Part shown: positions 18,945 through 28,775 of the stretch, one piece after another | Position numbering within the stretch: position 1 is the first letter of the stretch | Layout of the letters: each line of letters begins with the position of its first letter | Assembly (NCBI GenBank): GCA_002331385.1 | Contig: DCYB01000005.1 | Span: forward strand, 151,456 to 215,455 | Reading direction: 5' to 3' | Length of the DNA stretch: 64,000 bases | DNA from: Comamonadaceae bacterium UBA2121 | Lineage (GTDB): Bacteria; Pseudomonadota; Gammaproteobacteria; Burkholderiales; Burkholderiaceae_C | Notes under the pieces: model-generated | The model's input: the letters and a program-made list of their open reading frames with translations, nothing else | What the model was told of the DNA's origin: nothing | The model's database searches: none | Program-made: the position numbers and the translations under genes

Positions 18945-19685
18945 TTAGCGAACTGGTAGAAACTGCAAGAACGATCCGCCGACAAAACCCTGTGCATAAC
19001 CAATCACGGCGCGGCGGTATTTCTCCGTCGTCACCGCTGCCAGCAAATCGAGGCGCGCAATGATTTTTCCGAACTCCCGCTCGTAGCTCAGATTGCGTTC
19101 GTTGGGGTTGATTTCGTCGGCCAGCAGCAGCGGTTTGCCGTTGTCACCCCGCCGGTGCGCCAGCATCCATACGGCGATCTCGATATTGCGTGCCGCGTTG
19201 TAGAGCATTTGCGCATCCTGCCCATCGATCAGATAGAACTCGGTCTTGCCACCATGCGCGGTGACGATCATGTCCATCGTGCTGTAGATGAACGCACTCA
19301 CACGATCGCCGGTGAAACTGGGCGACATTGCCAGCGCCATCGCATCGATGTCGCGCTTACCTTGCAATGGCTCCCAAGGCTGCTCGCCCTCGATCGCCTG
19401 CTTGAGTTTTTTCAGCGCCTCTTCACGGCTGGCCGCACCGCCCTTGCGCCACTCCGCGGGGTTGCGCTTGTAGAGTTTGTCGGCCATCCGGTACAGCGCA
19501 TTGAGGTTCTCGCGCATGCCGAAATTGGCCACGCGGTTCATGTCCGACTGCAGCCATTCGTTCAGATTCGCATCGGCCCCCTTCACCTCGCCGCGCGTCG
19601 TTGGCGCAGAAGTGCATGCGGCCACAACGCACGCAATGGCGACACACGACAGGCTCCGGGTGAATGAACGAATGCAGCTCCTCAT
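18945..19685 (-). CDS. Lipoprotein of unknown function
   Basis: A 246-residue protein from ATG 19685 with a lipoprotein signal (lipobox VAAC, Cys24). The mature part is mostly helical and soluble: NLNEWLQSDMNRVANFGMRENL, a central SPSFTGDRVSAFIYSTMDMIV, and a hydrophobic end VIGYAQGFVGGSFLQFLPV. I do not recognise a catalytic motif. The open frame continues upstream to 20117 under the LysR gene, without homology. The 246 bp between it and the TIR gene (18699-18944) show no gene. Confidence 0.7.
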   Translation of the reverse strand: MRSCIRSFTRSLSCVAIACVVAACTSAPTTRGEVKGADANLNEWLQSDMNRVANFGMRENLNALYRMADKLYKRNPAEWRKGGAASREEALKKLKQAIEGEQPWEPLQGKRDIDAMALAMSPSFTGDRVSAFIYSTMDMIVTAHGGKTEFYLIDGQDAQMLYNAARNIEIAVWMLAHRRGDNGKPLLLADEINPNERNLSYEREFGKIIARLDLLAAVTTEKYRRAVIGYAQGFVGGSFLQFLPVR

Positions 19686-19789
19686 GGCGCTGCATTGTCC
19701 GGGACATTCCTGAAAATGATCTACAGACTTGCGCGAGTAGCTATCATTTTTTGCAATTGAATGTGTTCGCCAAGGCCAATCAACGGCAT

Positions 19790-20698
19790 TCAACTGCCAA
19801 TGGGCACGCTGCGCGAGAGCCTGAGCAATTCCGCCACCAGTCGCGCCACCGCGCTCTGCGTCTGGTTGCGGTGCACGGCGATGGCAAAGTCCAGCGACAA
19901 CGGCGCGAGATTGCCCGGCACCAGCGCCAACCGCCCGGACTGCAGGTGCTCCGCAATCATCACCTTGGGCAGCAAGGCAATGCCGCCGCCGGAGGTGACG
20001 ATCTGGATCAGCCCCATCAGCTTGTTGCATGCGCACAGATTCGACATGTCCGCGCCAAAACTGCGCAGCTCGTTGTAGGCAGGCGCAAAAAAGTCCGACG
20101 GTTTGGAGACGCACCACAAGGTTTCACGCCGCAGCAGATCGGACAGCGGCCGGTTATGCCCACCGGGCGTGAACAGCAGCCGCGTCGCGCACACCCAGAC
20201 CATCGGCACGCTGCCAATCGGCTCGTAAGCCAGCTCGGGATTCCGGCGGATATTGGCGACGATGGCCGCATCCAGCGTGCCCGCCGCCAGTTGCTCCTGC
20301 AGCTTGATGCCCAGATCCAGTTCCACGTCATACGTCACGCGCGGCAGCGACCTGCGCAAGGTCGGCATCAGCTTGCCAAGCCAGGTCATCGACACTTCGC
20401 CCAGCCCCAGACGCACCGTGCCTGTCGGATTCACCGCCGCCTCGGCATCGTTGAAGGCGTCCTCCACGCTGCGCAAGAGCGGCTCCACGCGCTCCACGAA
20501 CCGGCGCGCCTGCAAGGTCAACTCCAGCCGCCGCCCACGCCGCTCGAACAGCGCGAACCCCAACGACCCCTCCAGCTCTTTCATGCGCGCAGAAATCGCC
20601 GGCTGCGTCGTATGCATGCGCTGCGCTGCGGCACTGAAGGTGCCCAGCTTGGCAATCCAGCAAAGGGTATCGGCATGCATCAGGTTGGGGCGGTTCAT
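19790..20698 (-). CDS. LysR-family transcriptional regulator
   Basis: 302 residues: an N-terminal winged helix-turn-helix (FSAAAQRMHTTQPAISARMKELEGSLGFALFER) and a LysR substrate-binding domain from about 95. It is transcribed away from the Bug/monooxygenase operon at 20815 and the shared intergenic region holds a 17-bp perfect inverted repeat, so it probably controls that operon in response to the substrate or an intermediate. Confidence 0.93.
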   Translation of the reverse strand: MNRPNLMHADTLCWIAKLGTFSAAAQRMHTTQPAISARMKELEGSLGFALFERRGRRLELTLQARRFVERVEPLLRSVEDAFNDAEAAVNPTGTVRLGLGEVSMTWLGKLMPTLRRSLPRVTYDVELDLGIKLQEQLAAGTLDAAIVANIRRNPELAYEPIGSVPMVWVCATRLLFTPGGHNRPLSDLLRRETLWCVSKPSDFFAPAYNELRSFGADMSNLCACNKLMGLIQIVTSGGGIALLPKVMIAEHLQSGRLALVPGNLAPLSLDFAIAVHRNQTQSAVARLVAELLRLSRSVPIGS

Positions 20699-20712
20699 GC
20701 CGCCGTTTATAC

Positions 20713-20729
20713 ATCAATTAATTTGATGG
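20713..20729. promoter_or_regulatory. Probable LysR operator
   Basis: CATCAATTAATTTGATG is a perfect inverted repeat (CATCAA, 5 bp, TTGATG) containing the T-N11-A pattern of LysR boxes. It lies 15 bp upstream of the LysR start and about 85 bp before the divergent operon. Confidence 0.6.
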
Positions 20730-20814
20730 ATTCCCATCATTAACTTTCGTTGGATTTATTGATGGATGCATCACAGAATTTGATCAGTATCAAAACATAA
20801 CGGAGACAAATACG

Positions 20815-21810
20815 ATGAGACATCACCACCTCCTGCATCAACCACTGCGTCGGCTGGCGCACGTTGGACTTCTGGCGATCGGGTCACTGCTGGCGGCCAG
20901 CGCGATGGCGGGAGACTTTCCAGACAAGCCGGTCCGGCTGATCGTGCCGTTTGCGGCAGGCGGTTCCACCGACGTGACGGCGCGCGTGATTGGCAACGCC
21001 ATGGCGCAGACATTGGGTCAACCCGTCGTGGTGGAAAACCGGACCGGAGCAGCCGGTGCGATCGGCGCCGCGGCAGTCGCCAAGGCACCAGCCGACGGCT
21101 ACACCATTCTTGTGGGCGGAGTGGGACCGATTCTGGTCATTCCGGAACTGGATGCGCGGCTGAATTACGCGCCCGAAAAAGACCTCGAACCCATCGCTCA
21201 GGTGTCCAACAACGACTACGGTCTGGTCGTGCGGTCCGAGAGCGCCGACCGTTCGGTCAAGGATTATGTGGAGCGTGCCAAGGCAAGCCCCGACCAGCTC
21301 TCCTACACCACGACCGGGGTCGGCGGACCGCTGCATGTCGGCATGGAATATTTCGCGCTGGCCAATGGGTTGAAGCTCAATCACGTGCCGTATCAGGGCG
21401 AAAGCCAGATCGTGCCGGACCTGCTCTCCGGCCGTGTGGATCTGGCGGTGATGTCGCTCACGGTGGCCGGTCCGCTCATGAAAAGCGGCAAGGTCCGCAT
21501 GCTCGCCCTGCTCAATAAGAACCGCTCGAAGCTGGAGCCCGACGTGCCCACGATCGCCGAGGCCGGATTCGCAGGCCATGAAATCCCCGTGTGGCTGGGC
21601 TTCTTCGTGCCCAAGGGAACCCCTGACACGGTGGTGCAAAAGCTCGCCCAAGCGACCCAACAAGCGATCAGCCAGAACGACATCCGCAAGCGCATGCTGG
21701 ACCAGGGCGCCGAGCCCACGCCCATCACGCGCAATGAATACGTGCAGTTCCTCGATTCCGAACGTGCCCGATGGAAAAAGCAGATCGCAGCCACCGGCAT
21801 TCGCCGCTGA
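20815..21810 (+). CDS. Bug/TctC-family periplasmic solute-binding protein
   Basis: 331 residues with a signal peptide ending near ASAMA and the family start DFPDKPVRLIVPFAAGGSTDVTARV. Bug proteins bind small carboxylates and related anions and usually serve tripartite tricarboxylate transporters; no TctA/TctB membrane partner is encoded in this window. First gene of the LysR-controlled operon, so its ligand is probably the substrate of the enzymes that follow. GGAGAC precedes the ATG. Confidence 0.93.
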   Translation: MRHHHLLHQPLRRLAHVGLLAIGSLLAASAMAGDFPDKPVRLIVPFAAGGSTDVTARVIGNAMAQTLGQPVVVENRTGAAGAIGAAAVAKAPADGYTILVGGVGPILVIPELDARLNYAPEKDLEPIAQVSNNDYGLVVRSESADRSVKDYVERAKASPDQLSYTTTGVGGPLHVGMEYFALANGLKLNHVPYQGESQIVPDLLSGRVDLAVMSLTVAGPLMKSGKVRMLALLNKNRSKLEPDVPTIAEAGFAGHEIPVWLGFFVPKGTPDTVVQKLAQATQQAISQNDIRKRMLDQGAEPTPITRNEYVQFLDSERARWKKQIAATGIRR

Positions 21811-21869
21811 AGCACACCGACGCCGATTTTTGAATGCAACCGACTTCACCCCAACCGAGCTTACGAGAC

Positions 21870-23873
21870 ATGACGCAGCCAGCCCCCATCGCTCCTCTTT
21901 CTTCTTCCGGATTCCAGCCCTGGTCCGACGCCCTGCAGGCCGCGCTGGCCGATGCCAATATTCCCACCCTGCTGATGGTGCTGGTGCACCTGACAGGCAG
22001 CAGCGAGTGGCTGGGCGAGCGCTACCAGTGCACCAAGGTGCGTGGCATTGACGACCACGACACGGGCGGTCTGGAGCCTGAGATCCAGCAGGAAGTGCGC
22101 GATGCGGCACATGCCGCGATCTGTGCGTGGAAGCAAGGGACTGCGCCGCAACTCCAGCATGCCGACGCGGACCTGCTGATGCAGATGGTGCACGCCAGCC
22201 TGGGCGAGAACGTGCCTCTGAGCTATTCCAACATGGTGGCCGCCGGACTGGGCCTGGACGCGGAGTTCGCGCTGGATCAGCAAGGGCAGTTCCAGGTTCC
22301 GGCAGGTTTCCAGGTGGTCGTCATCGGCGCGGGCGTCGCGGGCATTTGCGCGGCCATCCGCATGAAGAAGGCCGGCGTGCCGTTTGTCGTGATCGAGAAG
22401 AACGACGAAGTGGGCGGCACCTGGCACGAGAACCGCTATCCCGGCGCGGGCGTGGATACGCCGAATCACATTTATTCGTTCTCGTTTGCCAAGCACGACT
22501 GGTCGCGCTACTTCGCGCTGCAGGAGGAAATCCAGAACTACTTCGAAGGTGTGGCGACGGACTACGGCATTCGCGAGCACATCCGCTTCAATACACGGGT
22601 GGAATCGGCGCGCTACGACGAATCCACTGCGCGCTGGAATATCACCCTTCGCGATGCCCAGGGACAACCGGGCGCGCTGGTGGCCGACATGCTGCTGAGC
22701 GCCGTAGGCCTGCTCAACGTGCCCAAGATGCCGGACATTCCGGGCATCGATCAGTTCAAAGGCCGCTGCTTTCACACCGCCCGCTGGCCGCAGGATCTGG
22801 ACGTGCGCGGCAAGCGCGTGGCGGTGATCGGCAATGGCGCATCGGCCATGCAGGTGGTGCCCGCCATCGTGGACGAGGTGGCGCATCTGACCGTGTTCCA
22901 GCGCTCCAGACAATGGGCCGCGCCGTTCGCCAAGTTCAAGAAGGAGGTGCCAGCCAGCGTGCGCCTGCTGCTGCGCGAGGTGCCGTTCTATCAGGAGTGG
23001 TACCGCCAACGACTGAGCTGGATCTTCAACGACCGCATTCACCACAGTCTGCAAAAAGACCCCGACTGGCCGCATCCCGAGCGCGCCATCAACAAGTACA
23101 ACGACCGCCAGCGCATCCACTTCACCGACTACATCAAGGAGCAGCTTGGCGCGCGCCAGGACCTGCTGCCCAGCGTGCTGCCTGAGTACCCCCCATTCGG
23201 CAAGCGCATGCTCATGGACAACGGCTGGTATCGCACCATGGCGCGCGATGACGTCACGCTGGTCACGGGCGGCATACAACGCATCTCCGAGCGCGGCGTG
23301 GTCACCGATCAGGGCGTGGAGCACGAGGTGGACATCATCGTCATCGCCACAGGCTTTGACGCGGTGAACATGCTCAGCTCGTTCCAGTTGTTCGGGCGCG
23401 GCGGCCAGTCCATCCGCGAAGCATGGGCCGACAAGGGAGCGCAGGCGTTCTACGGCGTGGCGATTCCGGGCTTCCCCAACTTTTTCGCCTTTGCCGGCCC
23501 GAACACGGCGCTGGGCCACGGCGGCAGCGTGGTGGCACTGCTGGAAGCGCAAGTGCGTTATGCGATGGGCCTGATGCAGAAGGCGCTGGCGACATGCCAG
23601 GGCCGCTTTGAAATGGAAGTGCGCCGCGACGTGCACGACGAGTACAACGAGCGCGTGCAGCAAGCCCACGATCGCATGATCTGGACGCACAAGGGCATGA
23701 GCAATTGGTATCGCAATGCGCAAGGCCGCGTGGTCGCGCCCACGCCATTCCGCAATGACGACTACTGGCAATGGCTGCGCGCCACCGATCTGGCGCACTA
23801 CCATCTGCGCCCGATGCAGGGTGCGGCACGCCCGGCGCAGGCGGTGCAGTCGCAAGACGAGGTCCCCGCATGA
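21870..23873 (+). CDS. FAD-dependent Baeyer-Villiger-type monooxygenase
   Basis: Inserts one oxygen next to a ketone, giving an ester or lactone, using NADPH and FAD. The reading from 21870 has 667 residues; an in-frame ATG at 21834 would add 12. A helical extension of about 130 residues precedes the FAD loop VIGAGVAGICAA. The Baeyer-Villiger fingerprint FKGRCFHTARWP and the NADP loop VIGNGASAMQ are intact, and IVIATGFD closes the Rossmann part. The N-terminal extension resembles those of cyclododecanone or hydroxyacetophenone monooxygenases. Its stop overlaps the next start by 4 bp. Confidence 0.9.
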   Translation: MTQPAPIAPLSSSGFQPWSDALQAALADANIPTLLMVLVHLTGSSEWLGERYQCTKVRGIDDHDTGGLEPEIQQEVRDAAHAAICAWKQGTAPQLQHADADLLMQMVHASLGENVPLSYSNMVAAGLGLDAEFALDQQGQFQVPAGFQVVVIGAGVAGICAAIRMKKAGVPFVVIEKNDEVGGTWHENRYPGAGVDTPNHIYSFSFAKHDWSRYFALQEEIQNYFEGVATDYGIREHIRFNTRVESARYDESTARWNITLRDAQGQPGALVADMLLSAVGLLNVPKMPDIPGIDQFKGRCFHTARWPQDLDVRGKRVAVIGNGASAMQVVPAIVDEVAHLTVFQRSRQWAAPFAKFKKEVPASVRLLLREVPFYQEWYRQRLSWIFNDRIHHSLQKDPDWPHPERAINKYNDRQRIHFTDYIKEQLGARQDLLPSVLPEYPPFGKRMLMDNGWYRTMARDDVTLVTGGIQRISERGVVTDQGVEHEVDIIVIATGFDAVNMLSSFQLFGRGGQSIREAWADKGAQAFYGVAIPGFPNFFAFAGPNTALGHGGSVVALLEAQVRYAMGLMQKALATCQGRFEMEVRRDVHDEYNERVQQAHDRMIWTHKGMSNWYRNAQGRVVAPTPFRNDDYWQWLRATDLAHYHLRPMQGAARPAQAVQSQDEVPA

Positions 23874-25072
23874 GCCAGCCCAAACACATGCTGAGTGGCC
23901 TGCGGATCCTGGACATCGGCACGATGATCGCAGGGCCCGTCGCCTGCACGCTGTTCGCTGACTTCGGTGCCGAAGTCATCAAGGTGGAGGTGCCCGAGCG
24001 CGGCGATACCGTGCGCGACATCGGCCCCTTTGTGGATGGCGAATGCCTCTATTGGCATGTGGAGGCGCGCAACAAAAAATCGGTCACGCTGAACCTGCGC
24101 GATCCGCAGGGGCAAGCCATGCTGTGCGAGATGGTCAAACACGCCGACGCGGTGGTGGAAAACTTCCGCCCCGGCACGCTGGAGAAGTGGAACCTCGGCT
24201 TTGAGGAGCTGCGCAAGCACAACCCCAAGCTCATCATGCTGCGCATCTCCGGCTTCGGCCAGACCGGCCCCTATCGCGAGCGCGCAGGCTATGACCGCAT
24301 CGGTCTCGCGTTTGGTGGGCTCATGGGCATCACCGGTTATCCGGACCGCCCGCCGGTGCGCAGCGGCACCTCCACGGCGGACTACCAAACGGCGCTGATG
24401 GGTGCGTTCTCGCTGATGACTGCGATCTACCACCGCGACCAGATGGGCGGTGAAGGGCAGGAGATCGACCTGTCGATGTACGAATCCATCATCCGCTTCA
24501 CCGAAGTGCTGGTGCCCGAGTACGACCGCCTCGGTGTGGTGCGCGAGCGGCGCGGCAACAAGCACTTTGCCGCTGCGCCGGGCGAACACTTCCAGACCAG
24601 CGAAGGGCGCTACCTGATCCTCACCGTGTCTGCCGACGCGGGCTTTCAGCGCCTGTGCCATGCCATGGGCCGCGCCGATCTGCTGCAAGATCCACGCTAT
24701 GCAACGCACAGCTCGCGCTGGGAACACGTGGATGCGCTGAACCGCATTCTGGGCGACTGGATTGCCACCACGCCGGTGGACCAACTGTGCGCGGCGCTCG
24801 ATGAGGCCAAGCTGGCGTACTCGTTCATCTACAGCATCGACGACATCATGAACGACCCGCACTACGCCGAGCGCGGCAGCATCGTCGCCGTGGACCATCC
24901 ACGCATCGGTCCGGTGAAGATGGCGGGCGTGTTTCCGCGCTTCTCGCACGTAGAGCACAAGCCGATCGCGCCCGCGCCCGATCTGGGCCAGCACAACGAG
25001 GAGTATTACGGCGAAGTGCTGGGCTTGCGGCCAGAGCAGATTCGCGCGCTCAGCGAGCAGGGAGTGATCTGA
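23870..25072 (+). CDS. Family III CoA-transferase (CaiB/BaiF)
   Basis: 400 residues from ATG 23870, overlapping the monooxygenase stop (ATGA). Opens with LSGLRILDIGTMIAGPVACTLFADFGAEVIKVE, the family signature, and contains ENFRPGTLEKWNLGFEEL and SGFGQTGPYRERAGYDRIG around the catalytic Asp. Moves CoA between carboxylates, so it would activate an acid made in this pathway. The upstream part of the open frame (from 23771) is antisense-free noise and rejected. Confidence 0.93.
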   Translation: MSQPKHMLSGLRILDIGTMIAGPVACTLFADFGAEVIKVEVPERGDTVRDIGPFVDGECLYWHVEARNKKSVTLNLRDPQGQAMLCEMVKHADAVVENFRPGTLEKWNLGFEELRKHNPKLIMLRISGFGQTGPYRERAGYDRIGLAFGGLMGITGYPDRPPVRSGTSTADYQTALMGAFSLMTAIYHRDQMGGEGQEIDLSMYESIIRFTEVLVPEYDRLGVVRERRGNKHFAAAPGEHFQTSEGRYLILTVSADAGFQRLCHAMGRADLLQDPRYATHSSRWEHVDALNRILGDWIATTPVDQLCAALDEAKLAYSFIYSIDDIMNDPHYAERGSIVAVDHPRIGPVKMAGVFPRFSHVEHKPIAPAPDLGQHNEEYYGEVLGLRPEQIRALSEQGVI

Positions 25073-25993
25073 ATGCCCGCGCCCGTTCAGACTCCCGTGG
25101 AACGCGCCGTCGTCATCGGCTGCGGCGGCGTGCTGGGCATTGCGTGGTCCGCCGGCGTGCTGGCGGGCCTGGCACGCGAAGGGGCCAACGTCTGCGATGC
25201 GGACCTGTGGGTGGGCGCGTCGGCGGGCTCCGTGGTTGCGGCGCGGCTGGCCAGTGGCCTTGCGCCAGCCACGCTGTATGCGGAGCAAATCAACGGGCAG
25301 GCCGCCGCCAATGAAGTGCTGCGGCCGTATTCGCAATCCGCCGTGGACGCGAGCAACCAGACGCTGTTCGACAAGGTACGCGGCGATCTCCGGCAGGCCC
25401 GCCAACGCATCGGCGCCTATGCATTGCGCAGCGACACGCCGTCCGTGGAGGCACGCCGCCGCATCATTGCAGAGCGGCTGGAGCATGGCGACTGGCCCGC
25501 CCGCCGGTTGCTGATCGTGAGCGTGAACGCGCACGATGGAGATGCGAGAATCCTCGATCGTCACAGCGGTGTTTCGCTGATCGATGCGGTCGCTGCCAGT
25601 TGTGCGGTGCCCGGCGTGTGGCCTCCGGTTCCGCTCGATGGCGAACACTTCATGGATGGCGGCGTGCGCTCCATGACGAACGCGGATCTGGCCGCGGGTG
25701 CCCGGCGCGTACTCATCCTCAGCCCGCAAGGCTACAGCGACGGCAATCCGGTGAGCGGCCATTTGCGCAGCGAACTGCGCGCCTTGCGCGCCGCCGGATC
25801 GGACGTCCACGTCATCGAACCCCATGCGCGCTGCCGCGAAGTGATCGGGCCCAACGTCCTCGACCCCTCGCGCTGCGCGCAGGTAGCCACTGAAGCCATG
25901 CGCCAGGGCCAATCGTTGGCAGGCGTTGTGTCGACTTTCTGGACCTCGCAGCCCGCATGTGCGCGCCCCACCCACTCTCTCACGATGTCATGA
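25073..25993 (+). CDS. Patatin-like serine hydrolase
   Basis: 306 residues. A Ser-Asp dyad enzyme: oxyanion loop GCGGVLG, nucleophile Ser50 in GASAGS, and Asp195 in FMDGGVRS. The start codon directly follows the CoA-transferase stop. In this setting an esterase acting on the ester made by the Baeyer-Villiger enzyme is plausible; a phospholipase role is the family default. Confidence 0.88.
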   Translation: MPAPVQTPVERAVVIGCGGVLGIAWSAGVLAGLAREGANVCDADLWVGASAGSVVAARLASGLAPATLYAEQINGQAAANEVLRPYSQSAVDASNQTLFDKVRGDLRQARQRIGAYALRSDTPSVEARRRIIAERLEHGDWPARRLLIVSVNAHDGDARILDRHSGVSLIDAVAASCAVPGVWPPVPLDGEHFMDGGVRSMTNADLAAGARRVLILSPQGYSDGNPVSGHLRSELRALRAAGSDVHVIEPHARCREVIGPNVLDPSRCAQVATEAMRQGQSLAGVVSTFWTSQPACARPTHSLTMS

Positions 25994-26742
25994 ACACCAT
26001 CCAATCCCAGGTTTCCGAAGCCGAGTGGCAGACCCGCAAGGATCTCGCCGCAGCCTACCAACTGGCCGCACTGCACCGCTGGACCGATCACATCTACACG
26101 CACATCTCGGCGCGTGTGCCGGGCGAAGACAACCACTTTCTGCTCAACGCCTACGGCCTCATGTTCGATGAGGTCACCGCATCGAATCTGGTCAAGGTCG
26201 ATCTGGAAGGCAAGGTGCTGCTCGACGCCACGGGCCTGGGCATCAACCTGGCCGGCTTCGTGATCCACGGCGCCATCCACGCCCATCGCCACGATGCGTT
26301 CTGCGTGATGCACACACATACGCAAGCGGGCATTGCCGTGTCGGCGCAAAAGCGCGGGCTGCGCATGCTCTCGCAGCACGCCATGCGTTTTCATGACAAG
26401 GTGGCGTATCACGACTACGAGGGCGTCGTGCTGGACATGGATGAGCGCGAGCACATCCTGCACAACATCGGCACGCGCAACGTGATGATCCTGCGCAACC
26501 ACGGCTTGCTGGTGTGCGGCGAGAGCGTGCCCGATGCGTTCGACCAGATGTACTACCTGGAGCGCGCCTGCCAGATCCAGATTGCCGCGCAGTCCAGTGG
26601 CGCGGAACTCACCGAATGCAGCGATGCCGTCGCCGCGCGCGTGGCCGCCCAGTTTGACAGGCCCGGACGCCCCTCCAAAGACAAGCACTGGCCCCCGCTG
26701 CTGCGCATGCTCGAGCGCGTGAAGCCCGAGTACCAGAGCTGA
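25990..26742 (+). CDS. Class II aldolase/adducin-family protein
   Basis: 250 residues from ATG 25990, overlapping the patatin stop. Metal-ligand histidines are seen in VMHTHTQAG, and a later His in RNHGLLVCG. Members are zinc-dependent aldolases, epimerases or decarboxylases acting on hydroxy- or oxo-acids. The substrate cannot be told from sequence. Confidence 0.88.
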   Translation: MNTIQSQVSEAEWQTRKDLAAAYQLAALHRWTDHIYTHISARVPGEDNHFLLNAYGLMFDEVTASNLVKVDLEGKVLLDATGLGINLAGFVIHGAIHAHRHDAFCVMHTHTQAGIAVSAQKRGLRMLSQHAMRFHDKVAYHDYEGVVLDMDEREHILHNIGTRNVMILRNHGLLVCGESVPDAFDQMYYLERACQIQIAAQSSGAELTECSDAVAARVAAQFDRPGRPSKDKHWPPLLRMLERVKPEYQS

Positions 26743-26752
26743 GGCGCCGGAC

Positions 26753-27733
26753 ATGCACTCCACTCCTCGCATCCTCATCATGGGCGCCGGTGCCATCGGC
26801 TGCACGCTGGCGTGGCATCTGGCGGGCACGCAGGCCGCCGTCACCCTGCTGGCGCGTGGCGCTCGGGCCGACGCCCTGGCGCAGCGCGGCATCACGCTGC
26901 GTCAACACGGGCAGGCCCTAGGCACGCGCCCGGTGCGCACCGTGGATGCCCTGCCTGAAGCTGAAACATGGGACGCCGTGTTCGTCTGCGTGAAGCAGTA
27001 CGACTTGGCGGCGGCCTTGCACCGCCTGCAGCCCCTGATAGCGCAGGGCGCCACCGTCATCCCGGTGATCAACGGCGTGCCGTGGTGGTTGCTGCAAACG
27101 CATGCGCTGCTGCACTCGGTACCGGCCAATGACTGGGGCGCGGCCTATGCGGACTATCCGCACATCGACCCTTCCCGCCTGCTGGGCGGCGTGATCCACG
27201 TTCCGGCAGAAATGCTCGACGAATGTACCGTCGAACAAGGCGGGCGCAACGCGCTCTTGCTGGGCGAAATCGACGGCACGATGAGCCCGAGGCTGCTCGC
27301 GCTCACAGCCTGCATCAACCAGAGCGCATTGCAGTGCGAAGCCAGCTCGCACATCCAGAACGATTTGTGGACCAAGTTGCTAGGCAACGTGGTGTTCAAC
27401 CCCGTCAGCGCGCTGGCGAACGCCACCATGCACGAGATCCTGAACGATGCCGAGCTGCGCGCCCTTTGCGTGCGCATGATGACCGAGGCCAAAGCCGTGG
27501 GCAATGCGCTCGGCCTGGCGCACGACGTCAGCGTCGAGCAGCGCATGCAGCAAGGCGCATCCGCAGGCCACGCACGCACGTCGATGCTGCAGGACGCGCT
27601 CGCCGACAAACGCATCGAAGGCGACACGCTCGTGGGCAGCGTCACACAGATTGCCCGCCATATCGGCATCGCCACGCCCGCGCTCGATGGCGTCTGGGCA
27701 TTGCTCAGAAGCCGTTTTCTGCGCACCCCCTGA
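26753..27733 (+). CDS. Ketopantoate reductase-like (ApbA/PanE) dehydrogenase
   Basis: 326 residues. NADP loop ILIMGAGAIGCTLAWHLAG at the N-terminus; central KLLGNVVFNPVSALANATM matches the catalytic Lys/Asn region of PanE. In catabolic operons such paralogues usually reduce or oxidise 2-oxo/2-hydroxy acids rather than make pantothenate, which suits its position between the aldolase and a Bug gene. Starts 10 bp after the aldolase stop, behind GAGG. Confidence 0.88.
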   Translation: MHSTPRILIMGAGAIGCTLAWHLAGTQAAVTLLARGARADALAQRGITLRQHGQALGTRPVRTVDALPEAETWDAVFVCVKQYDLAAALHRLQPLIAQGATVIPVINGVPWWLLQTHALLHSVPANDWGAAYADYPHIDPSRLLGGVIHVPAEMLDECTVEQGGRNALLLGEIDGTMSPRLLALTACINQSALQCEASSHIQNDLWTKLLGNVVFNPVSALANATMHEILNDAELRALCVRMMTEAKAVGNALGLAHDVSVEQRMQQGASAGHARTSMLQDALADKRIEGDTLVGSVTQIARHIGIATPALDGVWALLRSRFLRTP

Positions 27734-27780
27734 ACCTGTTTTTTTCCGATCACCACCACCAACGATAAAAGGAGACATCC

Positions 27781-28761
27781 ATGACCCATCCCACCCGGCT
27801 GAAAGCCATTGCCGCCGCGTCGCTGCTCTCGTTCTGCATGAGCGCGCATGCGGACCAATACCCGTCGCGCGCCCTCAACATCATCGTGCCGTTCTCACCT
27901 GGCGGCGTCACCGACGTCATGGCCCGTTTGGTGGCCAACAAGCTGCAGGACGATCTGGGCGCCACGGTCGTCGTGGTGAACAAGCCCGGCGCGGGCACGA
28001 CCATTGCCACCAACTACGTCGCCAAGAGCGCGCCGGACGGCTACAACATTCTCATGGCCGCATCGTCGTTCACGATTGGCCCGAGCCTGTACAAGGAGAA
28101 GGCGGGCTACGACCCGGAAAAGAACTTCAAGCCCGTGTCCCTGCTCGCCACCGTGCCGCACCTGCTCGTGGTGAATCCACAGTTGCCGGTCACGGACGTC
28201 ACCAGTCTGGTCAAGAACATGCAAAGCGGCGACCAGGTGCGCGCCAACTTTGGCTCGTCCGGTCCGGGCACATCGAACCACCTCGAAGGTGAGTTGTTTG
28301 CCTCCATGGCCGGCCTGAACCTGAACCACATTCCCTTCAAAGGCAGCGTGCCCGCGCTCACGGCCATTGCGGGCAATGACGTGAGTTTCATGTTCGTGGA
28401 CATCGCTGCGGCCAAGCCCTTTCTGGACAGCAACAAGGTAAAGCCCATCGCCATCACCACGAGCAAGCGCTCGGCGCTCTGGCCGCAGTTGCCCACGGTG
28501 GAAGAGTCCGGCCTCAAGAATTTTCACGCGACGCCGTGGCTCGGTTTTGTCGTGCCTGCGGGCACGCCGGACAGCGTGATCGCCACGCTGAACAAATCGC
28601 TCGCCAAGATGCGCAACGACCCGCAAGTGGGTGAGCGCTTCGCCGCCATGGGCATCGAGCCGGTGTTCAACAGCGCCACGGAGTTCCACCAATTCATGCG
28701 AAGCGACCGCGTGAAGTGGGAAGACGTGATCAGCCGCGCCAAGATTTCCGCCGCAGACTGA
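27781..28761 (+). CDS. Bug/TctC-family periplasmic solute-binding protein
   Basis: 326 residues, signal peptide (cleavage near AHA) and the family start DQYPSRALNIIVPFSPGGVTDVMARLV. AAAAGGAGA before ATG is a strong ribosome site. Last gene of the LysR-controlled operon; a terminator follows. It is a second, quite different Bug protein in the same operon, possibly for a related ligand. Confidence 0.92.
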   Translation: MTHPTRLKAIAAASLLSFCMSAHADQYPSRALNIIVPFSPGGVTDVMARLVANKLQDDLGATVVVVNKPGAGTTIATNYVAKSAPDGYNILMAASSFTIGPSLYKEKAGYDPEKNFKPVSLLATVPHLLVVNPQLPVTDVTSLVKNMQSGDQVRANFGSSGPGTSNHLEGELFASMAGLNLNHIPFKGSVPALTAIAGNDVSFMFVDIAAAKPFLDSNKVKPIAITTSKRSALWPQLPTVEESGLKNFHATPWLGFVVPAGTPDSVIATLNKSLAKMRNDPQVGERFAAMGIEPVFNSATEFHQFMRSDRVKWEDVISRAKISAAD

Positions 28762-28775
28762 TCCCTCCAAAGCAC

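Noticed and set aside
19686..20117. N-terminal extension of the lipoprotein gene
   Set aside because: It is antisense-free frame overlapping the LysR gene; the lipoprotein signal begins at 19685.
21861..23855. 664-residue minus-strand open frame opposite the monooxygenase
   Set aside because: Shadow frame with no domain; the plus-strand frame carries all Baeyer-Villiger motifs.
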